From Irineochytrium annulatum (lineage: Eukaryota > Chytridiomycota > Chytridiomycetes > Chytridiales > Chytridiaceae): a stretch of 21,010 nt of DNA. The DNA lies in the NCBI GenBank assembly GCA_027600665.1, contig JADGJL010000444.1:1-21010 (forward strand), written 5' to 3'. Position 1 is the stretch's first letter, and each line of letters starts with the position of its first letter. Position numbers and translations under genes: made by a program. Of the stretch, positions 7,573 to 18,424 are shown piece after piece. The notes below the pieces were generated by a model. That model ran no database searches. It was not told the origin of the DNA and worked only from the letters and a program-made list of their open reading frames with translations.

Positions 7573-8071
7573 GGTACGGCGCGGTCGAACTCTGCCCTCA
7601 AGCCCAGATGTGGAAAGCTTAAAAAGGCGTGCTCCAGCGGTGACGGCTGCCAACGACGAGACGATTTCGTTAAGATGCAGTGTCGACGATGGGGCGTCGG
7701 CGGCTATGGCCGCGCTGGCGATGACTATCGGGCAGCACTGTGACCCGCTGGCACGACGTGGTTTGTATGTCTTCGGTCACACTGCTTGTTGCGCGTCTTT
7801 TAGGCGACTCGGATGTGCCCAGCCAGGTATGTGCCCACGATCCCCGCAGATTAACGAATTTATCATCCGTTTTGATATCGCTTGCTATCGCTTGTATTGA
7901 ACTGTGAGCTGCTCCAAATAATCAACCGGGCTTGGGAGAAACAAAGGTAACTTCACCAAACTAAAGACAGACGGGAGCGATGTGTATATGTAAAAAGTAA
8001 CGTAGCATCAAAATCCCAGGATAGGTTTGCAAGAGAACGTATGGTGACAACAGGAACCGAAAACGAAAAGC
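7573..8071. other. Intergenic between WSC-SAM gene and unknown gene
   Basis: It should contain the promoter of the WSC-SAM gene on its left and the 3' UTR of the unknown gene on its right. On the minus strand a TTTTTAAGC string occurs at about 7617-7625, in a plausible place for a weak TATA element. No exon encoding a signal peptide for the WSC-SAM gene could be found here. Nothing else is recognised. Confidence 0.45.
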
Positions 8072-10972
8072 TTAGCAATAATGGACAGCGTGACTTTTCG
8101 CGCGAGTCGAGTGGTGGTGGCCGTGGATATCGCCGTCGTTACTGGTGAAATCCACGTCGGCATACCTATGAATCTGATTCGACGATGCGGACCCGTGCGA
8201 ATGATCCTTGTACACCAAGATTTGAAGTGGATCGTCTGCAGATTTTTATATTTTAAGCACCTATCCCGCGGAAATGTAAAGGAGCAGCGCAGTTTACCTT
8301 TTCGTTCCTTTACCGTGCAGCTCCTCACGACACCGGTTGCCGCGCCAGCGCCTTCAGTGTGCACTTCAACTTTGATGTCCTCTTCTTTCTTGTCCACGGC
8401 GACGGCGGCGCCTCTCCAACTCACAGCCCCAACCGCCCGCATAGCCCCACTCGCTGCCCTAGACATGCCACTGGCGGCCCTCCGCGCGGCCCTCGCGCTC
8501 TCTGCGGACTCAAACTCGACCACAGGCCCGGTTTCCGCGACTGTCGCGGGATCACCGAATGCGAGTGCGACACTTGACGCCACGGTGCTGGCCGCGACGG
8601 TGGTCAGCGTGGTACTTACACCACCCATACTAACCCTCCTCGCGGCCCTCGCATCCTCGCCCTCCGCTCCGCCCGCCTCCGCGACCGCGCCCGGCATCCC
8701 GGTAGCTATCGCTGCAATCGAACCCGCGCCTTGCAGTCCCAACCCAACGCTAACGCCCGTCGCGGCCGCAACCGTCGCTGTAGCGAGTGCGAGCGCCTGC
8801 CCTTGGGCGACGCTCTGCCTCCTCCGCGGGTGCAGCTGCATCGCCACCTGTGCCGCTGCCGCTTCCAGGGCTTGCTGCGCCGCCGCGACCGCTTGAGGGC
8901 TCGGCGACGCCGGGCTCGCCGCCAGCGCGGCTTTGTCCAAGGGGAGCTTGGGCGGTGTCGGGATGGAGCGTTCGACGTTTATCTGGTGGGGCATATCGAG
9001 CGGCAGTGGGAGCGTCTTGAGAAGGGCGGGGGTTGCGTTCACGATGGCACGATAGGCGGATTGCGAGCCTGAGCTTGATCCCGAGCCGGGCCGTGAGGAA
9101 CGACCGGGTGCAGCGCCGGAGACGGACGTCGCATGCTGCTGGGCGGGAGGGGTGGACGGGTTCGGGCTTGGGCTCGGTGCCGCGACGACGCTCTGCTGGC
9201 GCGAGTTCTGATGCTGATGGTGGAGCCGCTCTCGCTCGAACGGGGTCGAGCAGCTGACGTCGACGCCGATGACCGAGACTGTTGGCTCTTTGGCGAAAGT
9301 AATGCGGGCAGAGCATGGACGCGTCTGTTGTGGATGCCCGCTAGCACCAAAATGGCCACCCGGCGTTGCCGCTACAACAGCATGCATGTCCGCTGACGAC
9401 TGTGACAGACGTTGACCGTCCGAGCCCGCTTGCAGCGAGATAGGAATTTGCTCGAACGACATGGCAACCAATTTAGAATCCCCTTCTACACCTTGGCGCG
9501 TCGACCGCGTCATGGAGTATGCCCTCATAACGCCGGCGTCCATGGCGGCCGTGTCACCGCCTGCTGCCGCATTATCAACGCTGTTGTCGGTGCTCCTCGC
9601 TCCCTTAGATGGAGAGGTCGGCCGCGAGCCGCCCTTTAATGGAGACGACGGCCGCGTGCCCGCACGGCTCGGAATCCGAGATCTGACCGTCCCCGCCCGC
9701 GACCCAGGCCGTGATGCCGTTCTCGCTGACTGCGCCCACCCCCGCCCGGCGTCGTAGCGTACCCTCCACGCTTCCCCCGCTTCCTCCTCCTGCCCCGGTA
9801 CCGCCGGCCCCACGTCCTCGTGAACCTCCCCAAATCCATCATCCCTCGCTGGCGTCATGTCAATGATGTTTGGCGGTAGGATGGGCAGGCCCGGATACAG
9901 CTGCTGATGCATCTCGTGCGGCAGGGGTTCGGTCGGCGCGGTCGGCATTTTTCGGCGTCTACTGGCCGCCCGGCTAGGCGGTGGGAAGGGCATTCGCCGG
10001 TCGTTGCGGTCAGTGGGAGTTGAGGTAGGAAACGCGGATTTGAAGAGCGGGGGCGGCCGGGCGATGCTCGAGCGAGGGGAGGATGCGGTGGAGACACGCA
10101 CTTCGGAGGTAGGTGGCGATGACGGCGATGCTTCCTCGGCCAGTGTAGATTCCGGTTGTGGAATGTTGTCAGGTACTGGGGCGGATGGGATGTCCGTCAT
10201 CCTTTTGAGAGCTGTTAGTGAAAGGGATATGCATAGGCTAATTCACTCACTCTATCTGGCTGGCTGGAGTGTCGAGAACGCTTGCAGAGGCGGCCTTGAT
10301 GACTCGAACGACGCGTTGGTTGTAGTTGGCGTAGAATCTCTTTCGCCAGCCCCGAGCTGCCCTTTCATCCGTAAGCACGCGTTTAACAACGAAAAGCAAT
10401 CCCTGAAGCCACGCCTCACCGGACTGCCTGGGCTCTCTCTCGGGTTCAAGCTCCGAGTCAGAGCTCTCGTATGGTCGAGGCTCTACAAAATCAACAGGGC
10501 TGTCCTGCTGCCGGACCACGACCTCGACCGCGCTCACAGCCTTCCCGTTCTTCGCCACGCACGGCGCGACCTTACATGCCGTCATCCCACGCGCGGCAGC
10601 CTCCCGCGCAAGCCACGCGGTGGTTGCCGAGGTGGGCCTAGGTGATGACGTGGCACCTGAGCTGGCATGTCTTGACGCGCCGGCCGTGGCGGGCCGCGCA
10701 CGCTGCGGTGACGCGGGTCGTTCGGGCGACGACGGTGTGGATGACGGCCTCCTCCGCGACGCGGCGAGGTCGCGCTGGCGTTTGCGCTCGAGGATGGCGT
10801 CGCCGCGCCGTTTACGCGTCTCAAGAGCAAGCCGCACGGCCAGCTGGGTGCTGATGGGCGACGCGCGCGTTGGGGACGGGGGTTGATACGCGACGCGCTG
10901 CATGGCTGTGCCCCTCGATGAGGACGGCGGGGACGATGCCGGCCGGAGGGCGTTGCGGTCGCAGATGGTCAT
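8072..10972 (-). CDS. Large disordered protein of unknown function
   Basis: Three exons, complement(8072..8235, 8298..10201, 10251..10972), 929 aa from the first in-frame ATG. Intron 1 (10202-10250, 49 nt) is GTGAGT...CACTAACAGCTCTCAAAAG with a CTAAC branch motif. Intron 2 (8236-8297, 62 nt) is GTAAAC...AATCTGCAG and leads into a clean 53-codon last exon with HGHHHSTRAKSHAVHYC before TAA. Visible parts: a basic helical segment at about 42-75 (ETRKRRGDAILERKRQRD), a possible ordered segment at 187-229 (AWLQGLLFVVKRVLTDE, WRKRFYANYNQRVVRVI), then long Ser/Pro/Arg-rich sequence with SRxGT and SPxKG repeats, and Ala-rich stretches. I recognise no family. The frame continues upstream of this ATG to 11095 and looks coding there, so the true start may lie in an unseen upstream exon. 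Confidence 0.68.
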
Positions 10973-11070
10973 TTGGTTGAAGTTCGCGGCCCAATCACCC
11001 TTCCTCCTTAGGCGATTGGAGGCGGACGGTAAGCAGATGGCAGCTAGCTCATAGTCCTCGAATGTACTGG

Positions 11071-11185
11071 CAAGCTGCTGGTAATCCACATCTTCTCAGT
11101 CCACCCTCGGTAGGTTGACGTGTGCCCCGCCTGGCTGTAATGAAGAACGACGACCAAGTCCCATGGCAGCCATAGTAGTTTATAG
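11071..11185 (-). promoter_or_regulatory. 5' region of the unknown gene with upstream ATGs and a TATA-like box
   Basis: On the minus strand CTATAAAC (from about 11185) is followed by ATG GCT GCC at 11173. That frame runs 25 codons and stops at TGA 11098-11096; it is the same frame as the main ORF, which is open directly after the TGA. A second ATG at 11091 begins a short frame in another phase. These could be uORFs, part of a spliced leader exon, or a gene disrupted by a stop. Confidence 0.4.
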
Positions 11186-11727
11186 CAATGCAACTCTTTC
11201 ATACGCTAAAGCTGGAGGAAATGCACTCTCCCAAGAACGAACGTAGAAAGGTTGTTGACGAATATACCCTGCAAAAAACAGGCTGTAAAATATACATTTG
11301 ATGAAGACCTATCCACGTAACTGTGCTCGAAACGAGAAGGCAACCAGACAACAACATCATCATCATCAGCTTCCCTGCTGGTTGAATGGTAACAAACACT
11401 TGCGTCGCACAGTTGTGTCGCAGAGCAAAGGGACATCCCCTGCACAACAAGACTGAGGACGGCTGCATCCAGCCCAACACGCACCGCCGCCCGTGTCCGT
11501 CGCCGTCCCCGTTTTCAGCACTCGCTCCCCGACGGCCTTCCCTTGCGCCCCGGCCGCGAAGCAGTGGCAAAGAGCGCCGCCGTTGCTTGATTCTGCAAAG
11601 GGCGTCAAACAGCCGATCGCAGCAGGCTTCGACAACTGTTGCGTGATTCCTAATCCCACCGGGACGCCAACCATCTGCTTCCCAGCCTGGCCCCGACGGC
11701 GTCCCCGTTCTCATCAGCAGCAACAGC
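11186..11727. other. Shared upstream region of divergent genes
   Basis: This separates the unknown minus-strand gene from the plus-strand kinase and must hold at least the kinase promoter and 5' UTR. The right half is C-rich on the plus strand. A short ATC run lies at about 11354-11367. A 210-codon minus frame (11199-11831) overlaps the kinase start and has no domain, so I treat it as chance. No RNA gene is recognised. Confidence 0.45.
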
Positions 11728-14700
11728 ATGCCCAGCGAGCAACCAGCCTCGCATGCGTCGTCGTCGGCCGTCAGCAGCGGTGGCGAGCATAGGGATAGGT
11801 CGTCGGGCGGGGGGCGATCGAAGTACTCCATGTTTGGCCCTTACCGGCTGTTGAGGACGCTTGGGGAGGGCGAGTTCGGCAAGGTCAAGCTGGCCGTCCA
11901 CAAGGATTCGACGAAGGAGGTGAGCATTGGATGGCTGCTCCGTGGCGTCCGGGTGAGACCCAGTGAGCGGGCCCCCGGGTCAGCGGCTGAGCTTGGGCGG
12001 GTGTGGACAGGGTACAAGGGCGTAGGGACATTGACGATGGAATGGGCGGCTCTTGTCGCATCTTCGAAGAAGACTATTACTCGTTGACAACGTTTGTTAT
12101 TATGGAATGAGGCTGACTTGTGGTCTATCGTAGGTCGCAATCAAGCTTATCAAAAAGGAGAACATCGAGACGCCAACGCGGAGGTCAAAGTTAATGCGGG
12201 AGATATCAATTCTGCAGTCACTAGATCACCCTTTCATCGTGAAGTTGATCGAGGTTATTGAGACGGATCACTACATTGGCATGATCATGGAGTTCGCTTC
12301 CGGTTAGTAAGAGGAGATAGAAGTATGCGGCGAAGCTGAGAAATTCTGACCGAAATTTTTAGGCGGTGAGCTGTTCGAGCACATCCTCGCGCACCGTTAT
12401 CTGAAGGAACGGGAGGCTTGCCGCTTTTTTGCTCAACTGATCGCGGGTGTTGCCTACGTCCACAACCAGGGCATCGTCCACCGGGATTTGAAGCTGGAAA
12501 ATCTGCTGCTCGATGGGAACCGGAATATTGTCATCACCGACTTTGGATTTGCCAACGTGACGCGGGGTGATGACTCGTTCCTTCAAACGTCGTGTGGAAG
12601 CCCGTGTTATGCTGCGCCGGAGCTGGTCATCAGCGACGGATATGTCGGCGAGGCGGCGGATATTTGGAGTTGCGGTGTCATTCTTGTATGTGGATGCCGT
12701 CATTTGTCGCTGACGGGTTGTTGCTGACTATTTTATGCAGTACGCGATGCTTTGCGGTTACCTTCCGTTCGATGATGACCCGGCGAACCCGGACGGTGAG
12801 AATATCAACCTTCTTTACAAATATATCCTCGAAACCGAGCTCGACTTCCCCGAGTACGTCTCCGACGACGCGCGGTTGCTTCTCCAGCGGATGTTGGTTC
12901 CCGATCCGAAATACAGGGCGAAGATGCCAGAGGTGATGGCGCACCGGTGGCTATCGCCGGCCGCCTACATCTTCGAGGCGGAGAAAAACAATCGGAAGCA
13001 TGTGAGACTTCGCCCTTATATTCGGTAATTTGCGACGTCTATTAATGTCTGTACTTTTCAGAACAACTCAACATCCTCACACTCCAATGTGCTCCCTACT
13101 ATTGTTCCCACCGTTCACCCGACTCCCCCCGTTACCCCCACGCATCTCAACTCCGTCGTTCCCGATACCACCGACATGGACGTAGACGAGGAGGATCATG
13201 TGCCCATAGGACCAAACGGCGATGCCGCTGTGGTCCCTATATCGAGCGTTAGCGCCCCCTCATCCCCGAAAACTCCAACGCAGGTGCCCCTATCCCCAGT
13301 TGTCGAGCGGCCTCCGTCCGTTCACACCCCCAAATCTCCGTCGATCTCTTCCGCACCACCGACACCGCGATCCCCGAAGTCTCCCAAGGCGAGGCCGGTT
13401 GAGGACGCGATGGAGGTGTCCGCGTCGTCCGACTTTGTCACCGCCGTCCCGGAGTCCGTCGTGCCTATATCGTCAGCGGCTTCGGCGACCTCATCCCCTT
13501 TGTCGGCCACCCCAATATCATCGGCCATGTCGATCGATATTGCGAAGGCCGGCTCCGCCGACACGGTGTCCTTGGTGCCACCGCCGTCGTCGGACTCGGT
13601 GACCATGTCGATGCCCGAGCTCGCCCCCACCACCTCCGCACCGCCGGTTCCGGACAAGGACCCGTCGAAGCGCATGAGTCAGCAGTCGCGGTCTGTCAGC
13701 GAAGGGAACATTCTCGCGAGGAACACCGATGTCGCAACGTCGGTTACGTCGCCGTCTATTGGGGTGTCTACCCGGCGTCGGACGAACAGTCAGTCGTCCA
13801 GGCCTGCTTCGAGGACGTCGCACCGGAGTTACATGGATGAGGACAGCCAGAGCAGCGCGGAGGATAAGCGGAATATGTCAAAGAACTCGAACCCGGTTAT
13901 GACGTGGTTCCGCAAAAAGTCTATTAGTGAGTATTACATCATGTGCCTCGATTACGGGACCGGGACTAACGTTCAACATTATAGAATCATCGGAGGAGCT
14001 GAGCACCGCGACGCCGCGGCCCTCTATTGCGGGCACGGTCGACGATCGGAAGTCGATCGCAAAGTCCGTGCGCTCCACCCATACAACCGTCCACCAGATC
14101 GACCGTGACATCGAGACATGGACAATCCTGCCCCCACCCCGTCAAATGAAGCGCCCCATCGTCCGCCGACCCATGTCGTCGCACGAGCGTCCCGCGCGCG
14201 CCGGCAAATCCATTGACCAGCCTCGCCCGAGCATGAACGGCGGGAGTTCCATCTACACCGCCTCGACTGCGGCCGTCCCCGTTGCGCTCGAATACCACAT
14301 GTCTATGGCTGCCTTCTCGTCCATCTCGAAGAACCAAAAGTTCACGTACCACTCAGGACCTATCGATCAGAGGGCGCTCACGTCTCGTGACCCCGTGATT
14401 GTCGTGACGGAGATAGTTCGCATCCTGCTTGAGAAAGGCATGGAGGTTCGATCAACGGGCATTGAGACGGGCGAGTTCAAGATCAAGGTTGTACGGCCCG
14501 CATCGGGCGACCCCGACGCACCTAGATTTGGCCCCGCGGGTGCGAATATGGACGAACTTGTGGCGGACCTGTCAAGGGGTGTTAGCGAGGAGGTCGGCCG
14601 CGCGAGCATTGATACTACCCGGACGGGCGGTGCTGGCGGTCCGAATTCGCCGGGGGCGCAGAGGGCCCGGAGCATCAAGGAGCGGAAGAGGGCCGCGAGG

Positions 14701-15270
14701 GGCGCGGCGAGGCTCGCGCTCGTGATCGCGTCGCTCCCCGTTTCGCTCGTGAAGCGGGTCCGGTACATCGCCCAGCACGGGCCGTCGTGGGCGCACGGGT
14801 TCGACGGGAGGACCAAAATGAAAGACCTTGACGATGACGCTTCCGCGGCGGGTGGGTCGGGATCCGGATCGGCGAGCTCGTCGAGCTCGGACCTGTTGGT
14901 TGTGACGCCGCCTACTGGGGTTGTGACGCCTCCCGTTGCTGACGATATTGGGAGCGAGGTATCGGCGTCGGAGGCGAGCTACTTCTCGGCAGCGACGGGG
15001 ACGACGACGACGGCCGGTGCCCCGAGCAAGGGGTTGCTGGCCCCGCCAGGGGCTACATTAGCTGCGGGCAGGCCGTCGACGAGTGCGCCGCCACCGCAGA
15101 AGTATCAACCCGAGATACGGTTCAACATTGAGATGCAGAAGATCAGAAACCTGCACGGGTTGTACGTTGTGGACTTCAAGAGGATCCGGGGGGACATCTG
15201 GGCTTTCAAGAGGCTGTATCACACGTTAATCCAGGAGCTTCCGTTGAAAGACCTAGAAGAGAAGGTGTGA
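11728..15270 (+). CDS. KIN4: Kin4-family Ser/Thr protein kinase with split KA1 domain
   Basis: Six exons, join(11728..11919, 12134..12302, 12363..12685, 12741..13001, 13062..13926, 13985..15270), 1031 aa; introns of 214, 60, 55, 60 and 58 nt. The kinase domain (about 39-299) is complete: GEGEFG at 46-51, VAIK with K68, E87 in helix C, HRDLKLEN with D162 and N167, DFG at 180-182, and [14 protein letters not shown] with activation-loop T196. [19 protein letters not shown] is typical of fungal Kin4-type CAMK kinases. A Ser/Pro-rich linker follows. KA1-like sequence is in two parts: [19 protein letters not shown] to EFKIKVV (about 735-776) and [20 protein letters not shown] to LIQELPL (about 979-1025). 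In budding yeast Kin4 acts in the spindle position checkpoint and is activated by Elm1 on the activation-loop Thr; KA1 domains bind membrane lipids. Family assignment is strong; orthology to Kin4 itself rather than a close paralogue is likely but not proven. Confidence 0.9.
11920..12133 (+). other. Long first intron of the kinase gene
   Basis: GTGAGC follows the codon for Glu64 and ATCGTAG precedes VAIK, so the intron falls between the glycine loop and the catalytic lysine. At 214 nt it is several times longer than the other introns of this gene. It stays open in the exon-1 frame for about 55 codons, but that translation does not match the kinase fold, so it is intron. Confidence 0.85.
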
Positions 15271-16395
15271 GGTTAATTGACGGACGATGATTTCTGTTTT
15301 GGCATTGGCCTTTGAAAATCGATTCTCTTGCTGCCTTTGTTTTTCCCTCTATGTACTTTGACCTGCGCTCGTCTACCTCTTGTCTTATGCATGATGTTCA
15401 ACTAGACTTTCTTCTTGTTATTATTTTATCCGTTAAAGAAAACAAATTGTTTTTTGTTCGTATTTTTACGACTCCCTCTTTTTTTGTATGTTTTTCTTTG
15501 GGCGATTCCCAACTACGGTGGAGTCTTGGGTAGAATGGTTTCCCCATATAATTTGTTACGCCGTTTCCTTGTCTTCATTTACTCTCCCTTCCTACATCCT
15601 CCTTCTGTCGCTACTTTTCAACTTTAAAAGAGATAAGACCGTTTTACCTTGACCCGCATCTTTTCCTACTTGATAACCGCATCCTTTCCTATCGCCACCG
15701 GTCCGCTTACCCCCTTCTCTGTCCTTACGTGACACTCTGACGTGGTCCCCACCTTTTCAAGTAAGGTTTCCCATTTTTCTTGGATATCGTCGCCTATGTA
15801 CGTATGAGAATGATGGTCAATCGTCGTGCTTTTCTTGTTTCCTTGCTTTAGTTCTTCCATCCTCTGACGTTTTGCTCTTTTTATTACCCAGCTAATGCAA
15901 ATTTCACCCTTAGATGGACCATCACCTCTCTGTCTTTGCTTTGTTTCTTATCCTCGTTTAAGAACCTTTTTCTTTGTCTGGGTATTGTCCAGCATGTCAA
16001 GTAAAGTGCACTGTAAACCTCGTTACGATTTTTTCTTCCTTTAGAGTAACACCGGCCAGTCTTGCGCAGCCAACACCCTGCACGCCCCTGCTTAATTTGC
16101 GGCACTTCACTAGGAGCCCCGTCCCAAATCCTTTCGTCGCACTGGTCGTCAGTGGCCACGAGCATTCCGATTTTCGGAGCCGTCGGGCATGGGAATCTTC
16201 TGACGGCCGGTTGAAGTACTGCGCGACTTCTCTGCATGCTCAATTGAAGTAACGCCCTAAGCAACACCAGTCGTTGCGTCGGCGGCCGAAGGCTTCGAAG
16301 CGAAAGCCCAACATCGATTTGATGGAGGCATCAGGCGACTGCTTCCTTGCCCAAACATCGTCAACCGCCAGGTCAAGTGTGTTTCGGCAAGAATA
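15271..16395. other. Intergenic, strongly pyrimidine-biased
   Basis: The plus strand from about 15290 to 15970 is rich in T and C, with T-runs, and contains the kinase 3' UTR. From about 16000 composition returns to normal and the promoter of the esterase should lie there. No frame on either strand shows coding signatures and no RNA gene was recognised. Confidence 0.5.
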
Positions 16396-18424
16396 ATGCT
16401 ACGCGTCCTTGGAGCCGTCCTTGCCTTCGGGCTCGCCCGCGCGGCCCCGCTGACCTCTTCGGCCCTCGTCACGATCCCGAAGCTAGGAACACTGCAGGGT
16501 TCCTTTAACTCCGCGACGCAAACCAACAGCTTTCTCGGGGTTCCTTACGCGGCCACCCAGTCGAGCGCGAACCGGTTCAGTCCGGCCCAGCCCGCGACTC
16601 CTTGGTCCGGGACGCGCTCCGCGACCGCTTTGGGGAGCCAATGCGTCCAAACGAATGGGGCGGGCTCCGAGGATTGCTTGTTTTTGAACGTGTACGCACC
16701 TGTCGGAGGAAAAAACCTGCCAGTGGTCGGTGTCTATCCTCTGCTTTCTTTTTACTGTTCTCCAGTTGATATCTAACTGGAAAACAGCTCGTTTATATAC
16801 ATGGTGGCGCATTCACTTCAGGCAGCGCGCACGGCATGGACGGTGACTCCTTCGTGGCCGGCAGCAAGGGGGGCGTGATCCTCGTCACCATCCAGTACCG
16901 GCTGAACGCGTTCGGGTTCCTGTTCCTCGAGAGTCTCAAGCAGAAGGGCTGGACCAACATCGGCCTGAGAGACCAGCAGCTGGCGTTCGAGTGGGTGCGA
17001 GCAAACATCGCCGCGTTCGGAGGTGATCCTAACAGGGTCACGGCTTCTGGGGAATCGGCCGGCGCGAGTGAGTCTTGGGTTTGCTCGTTCAACCATCGAC
17101 GCGATTAATGCTCGACTTTAGCCTCGGTCGGAACTCATCTCGTCGCCTATAACGGCACTCAGAAGTATTTCCAGCGTGCCATCATGGAGTCCGGCTCGCC
17201 GACCTCCGGCCCACGCATCGATTCCCAGCCCTACGCCAACTCGCTCCTCTCCGCCTCCGGCTGCTCGGACAGCGCCGACGTCGTCTCCTGCCTCCGCGCG
17301 ATCCCCGTGTCCACTTTCGCCTCCCTTGCCGGGAACTACTTGACCAACATTCAGTACGAGCCCGTCGTCGACGGCACGTTCCTCACTGCCGATCCGGCCG
17401 ACCTTCTCGCCGCCGGCGCCTACAGCAAGGTCCCCGTGCTTCTGGGATCAAATCAGGACGAGGGGACGGTGTTCGTTAGCGGCAAGGTTGGGAATGGGTA
17501 CGACAGCTGGTTAAGCGGGACGTTCCAGCCGCAGTATGGGGTGACGACGGCGGGGTTATCAACCATCAAGTCGCTGTACCCGCTGTCCGCGTACAACAAC
17601 AGCGTGTTTCAGGCCGCCGCGGCTGTCTACGGGCAATTCAAGTACGTCTGTCAAGTCAGAGCGCTTGCGGACTTGTACTCTAAGGCGGGGCTAACGGTGT
17701 ACAAGTATCGTTTTACATACGTGGTAAGCTGGCTTCGTTGTGGTTGATGCGTCGTGCCGTGCTTATAAACGTACCATAGAGGAACGGCGATGTCAACGGT
17801 GCTTACCACGCGGAGGAGGTCAACTTTTTATTCAACCCCAAGTCCCTCAGCGCCTCCGAGCAGCCCCTCTCGAGCTTTATGATCTCTAGCTGGTCGAGCT
17901 TCGTCGCCAACGGCAACCCGAACTTCTCTGGCGCCCCGTTGACCTGGAAACCGTATGTCGGCTCCTCAAGCGCCCCTAATGGAGGCGGCAAGCAGATGAA
18001 CCTGAACGTCCCGGTGTCCGGTCTCCACATGGAGGCAGCCACCTCCCAACAGACGCAGTGTACGTTCTGGACGTCGTTCCGGAACGAGCTCACGGTCAAG
18101 CTTGCGTCTTTCACGGCTAAACCAGCGAACGCGGCCTCGCCCTTCACAGCCGTCACGCTCTCGGGAACCGTCCGGCTGAGAAACGTGGCATACGCGAAGG
18201 CCGTAACAGTGCGCGCGCTAAAGTCGGACGGCAGCGCGTCCGGCAGCATAGCGGCTTCGTACGTCGCGGGCGTGGCGGGGACGGACCTCGAGACGTGGTC
18301 GTTCTCCGGCATCGTCGACGCGGCGAGGTTCTACGTCGAGTATCAAATCGTCGGCGTCGCGGGCCTCTTGTTCATGGATGACAATAACGGCCTAGGGTAT
18401 CAGGTCAACGCCGGAAAGTATTAG
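16396..18424 (+). CDS. Secreted type-B carboxylesterase with C-terminal CBM21-like domain
   Basis: Four exons, join(16396..16725, 16788..17067, 17122..17723, 17780..18424), 618 aa; introns of 62, 54 and 56 nt. Residues 1-16 are a signal peptide (MLRVLGAVLAFGLARA). The alpha/beta-hydrolase core has FLGVPYA, EDCLFLNVYAP, the oxyanion IHGGAF (114-119), the elbow GESAGA with Ser200, Glu317 in GSNQDEGTVF and His414 in GAYHAEEVNFLF, so the triad is complete. After the usual end (FWTSFRNE) about 107 further residues resemble CBM21: VTLSGTVRLRNVAYAKAVTV, WSFSGI, FYVEYQI and MDDNNGLGYQV. CBM21 binds starch or glycogen. A secreted esterase anchored to an alpha-glucan or similar polymer is inference; the true substrate cannot be read. 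The first donor is weak (GTCGGT after GTG; GTGGTC is an alternative, three bases earlier) and was chosen because it restores NLPV-LVYIHGG. Confidence 0.88.

Noticed and set aside
8081..8896. 271-codon plus-strand open frame
   Set aside because: It lies antisense to the unknown gene, is Ala/Thr/Ser-rich in the way GC-rich antisense frames usually are, and has no splice or domain support.
8008..11089. Two separate genes (8008-10200 and 10247-11089), the second starting at 11089
   Set aside because: A 49-nt intron with GTGAGT, a CTAAC branch motif and AAAAG joins them in phase. The apparent start at 11089 is GTG, not ATG, and the apparent tail below 8298 is replaced by a better spliced last exon.
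11096..11098. TGA as selenocysteine or programmed readthrough
   Set aside because: No downstream element or conserved context can be seen, and simpler explanations (uORF, leader exon, error) remain.
11199..11831. 210-codon minus-strand frame
   Set aside because: It overlaps the kinase first exon in antisense, shows no domain and has weak codon signature.
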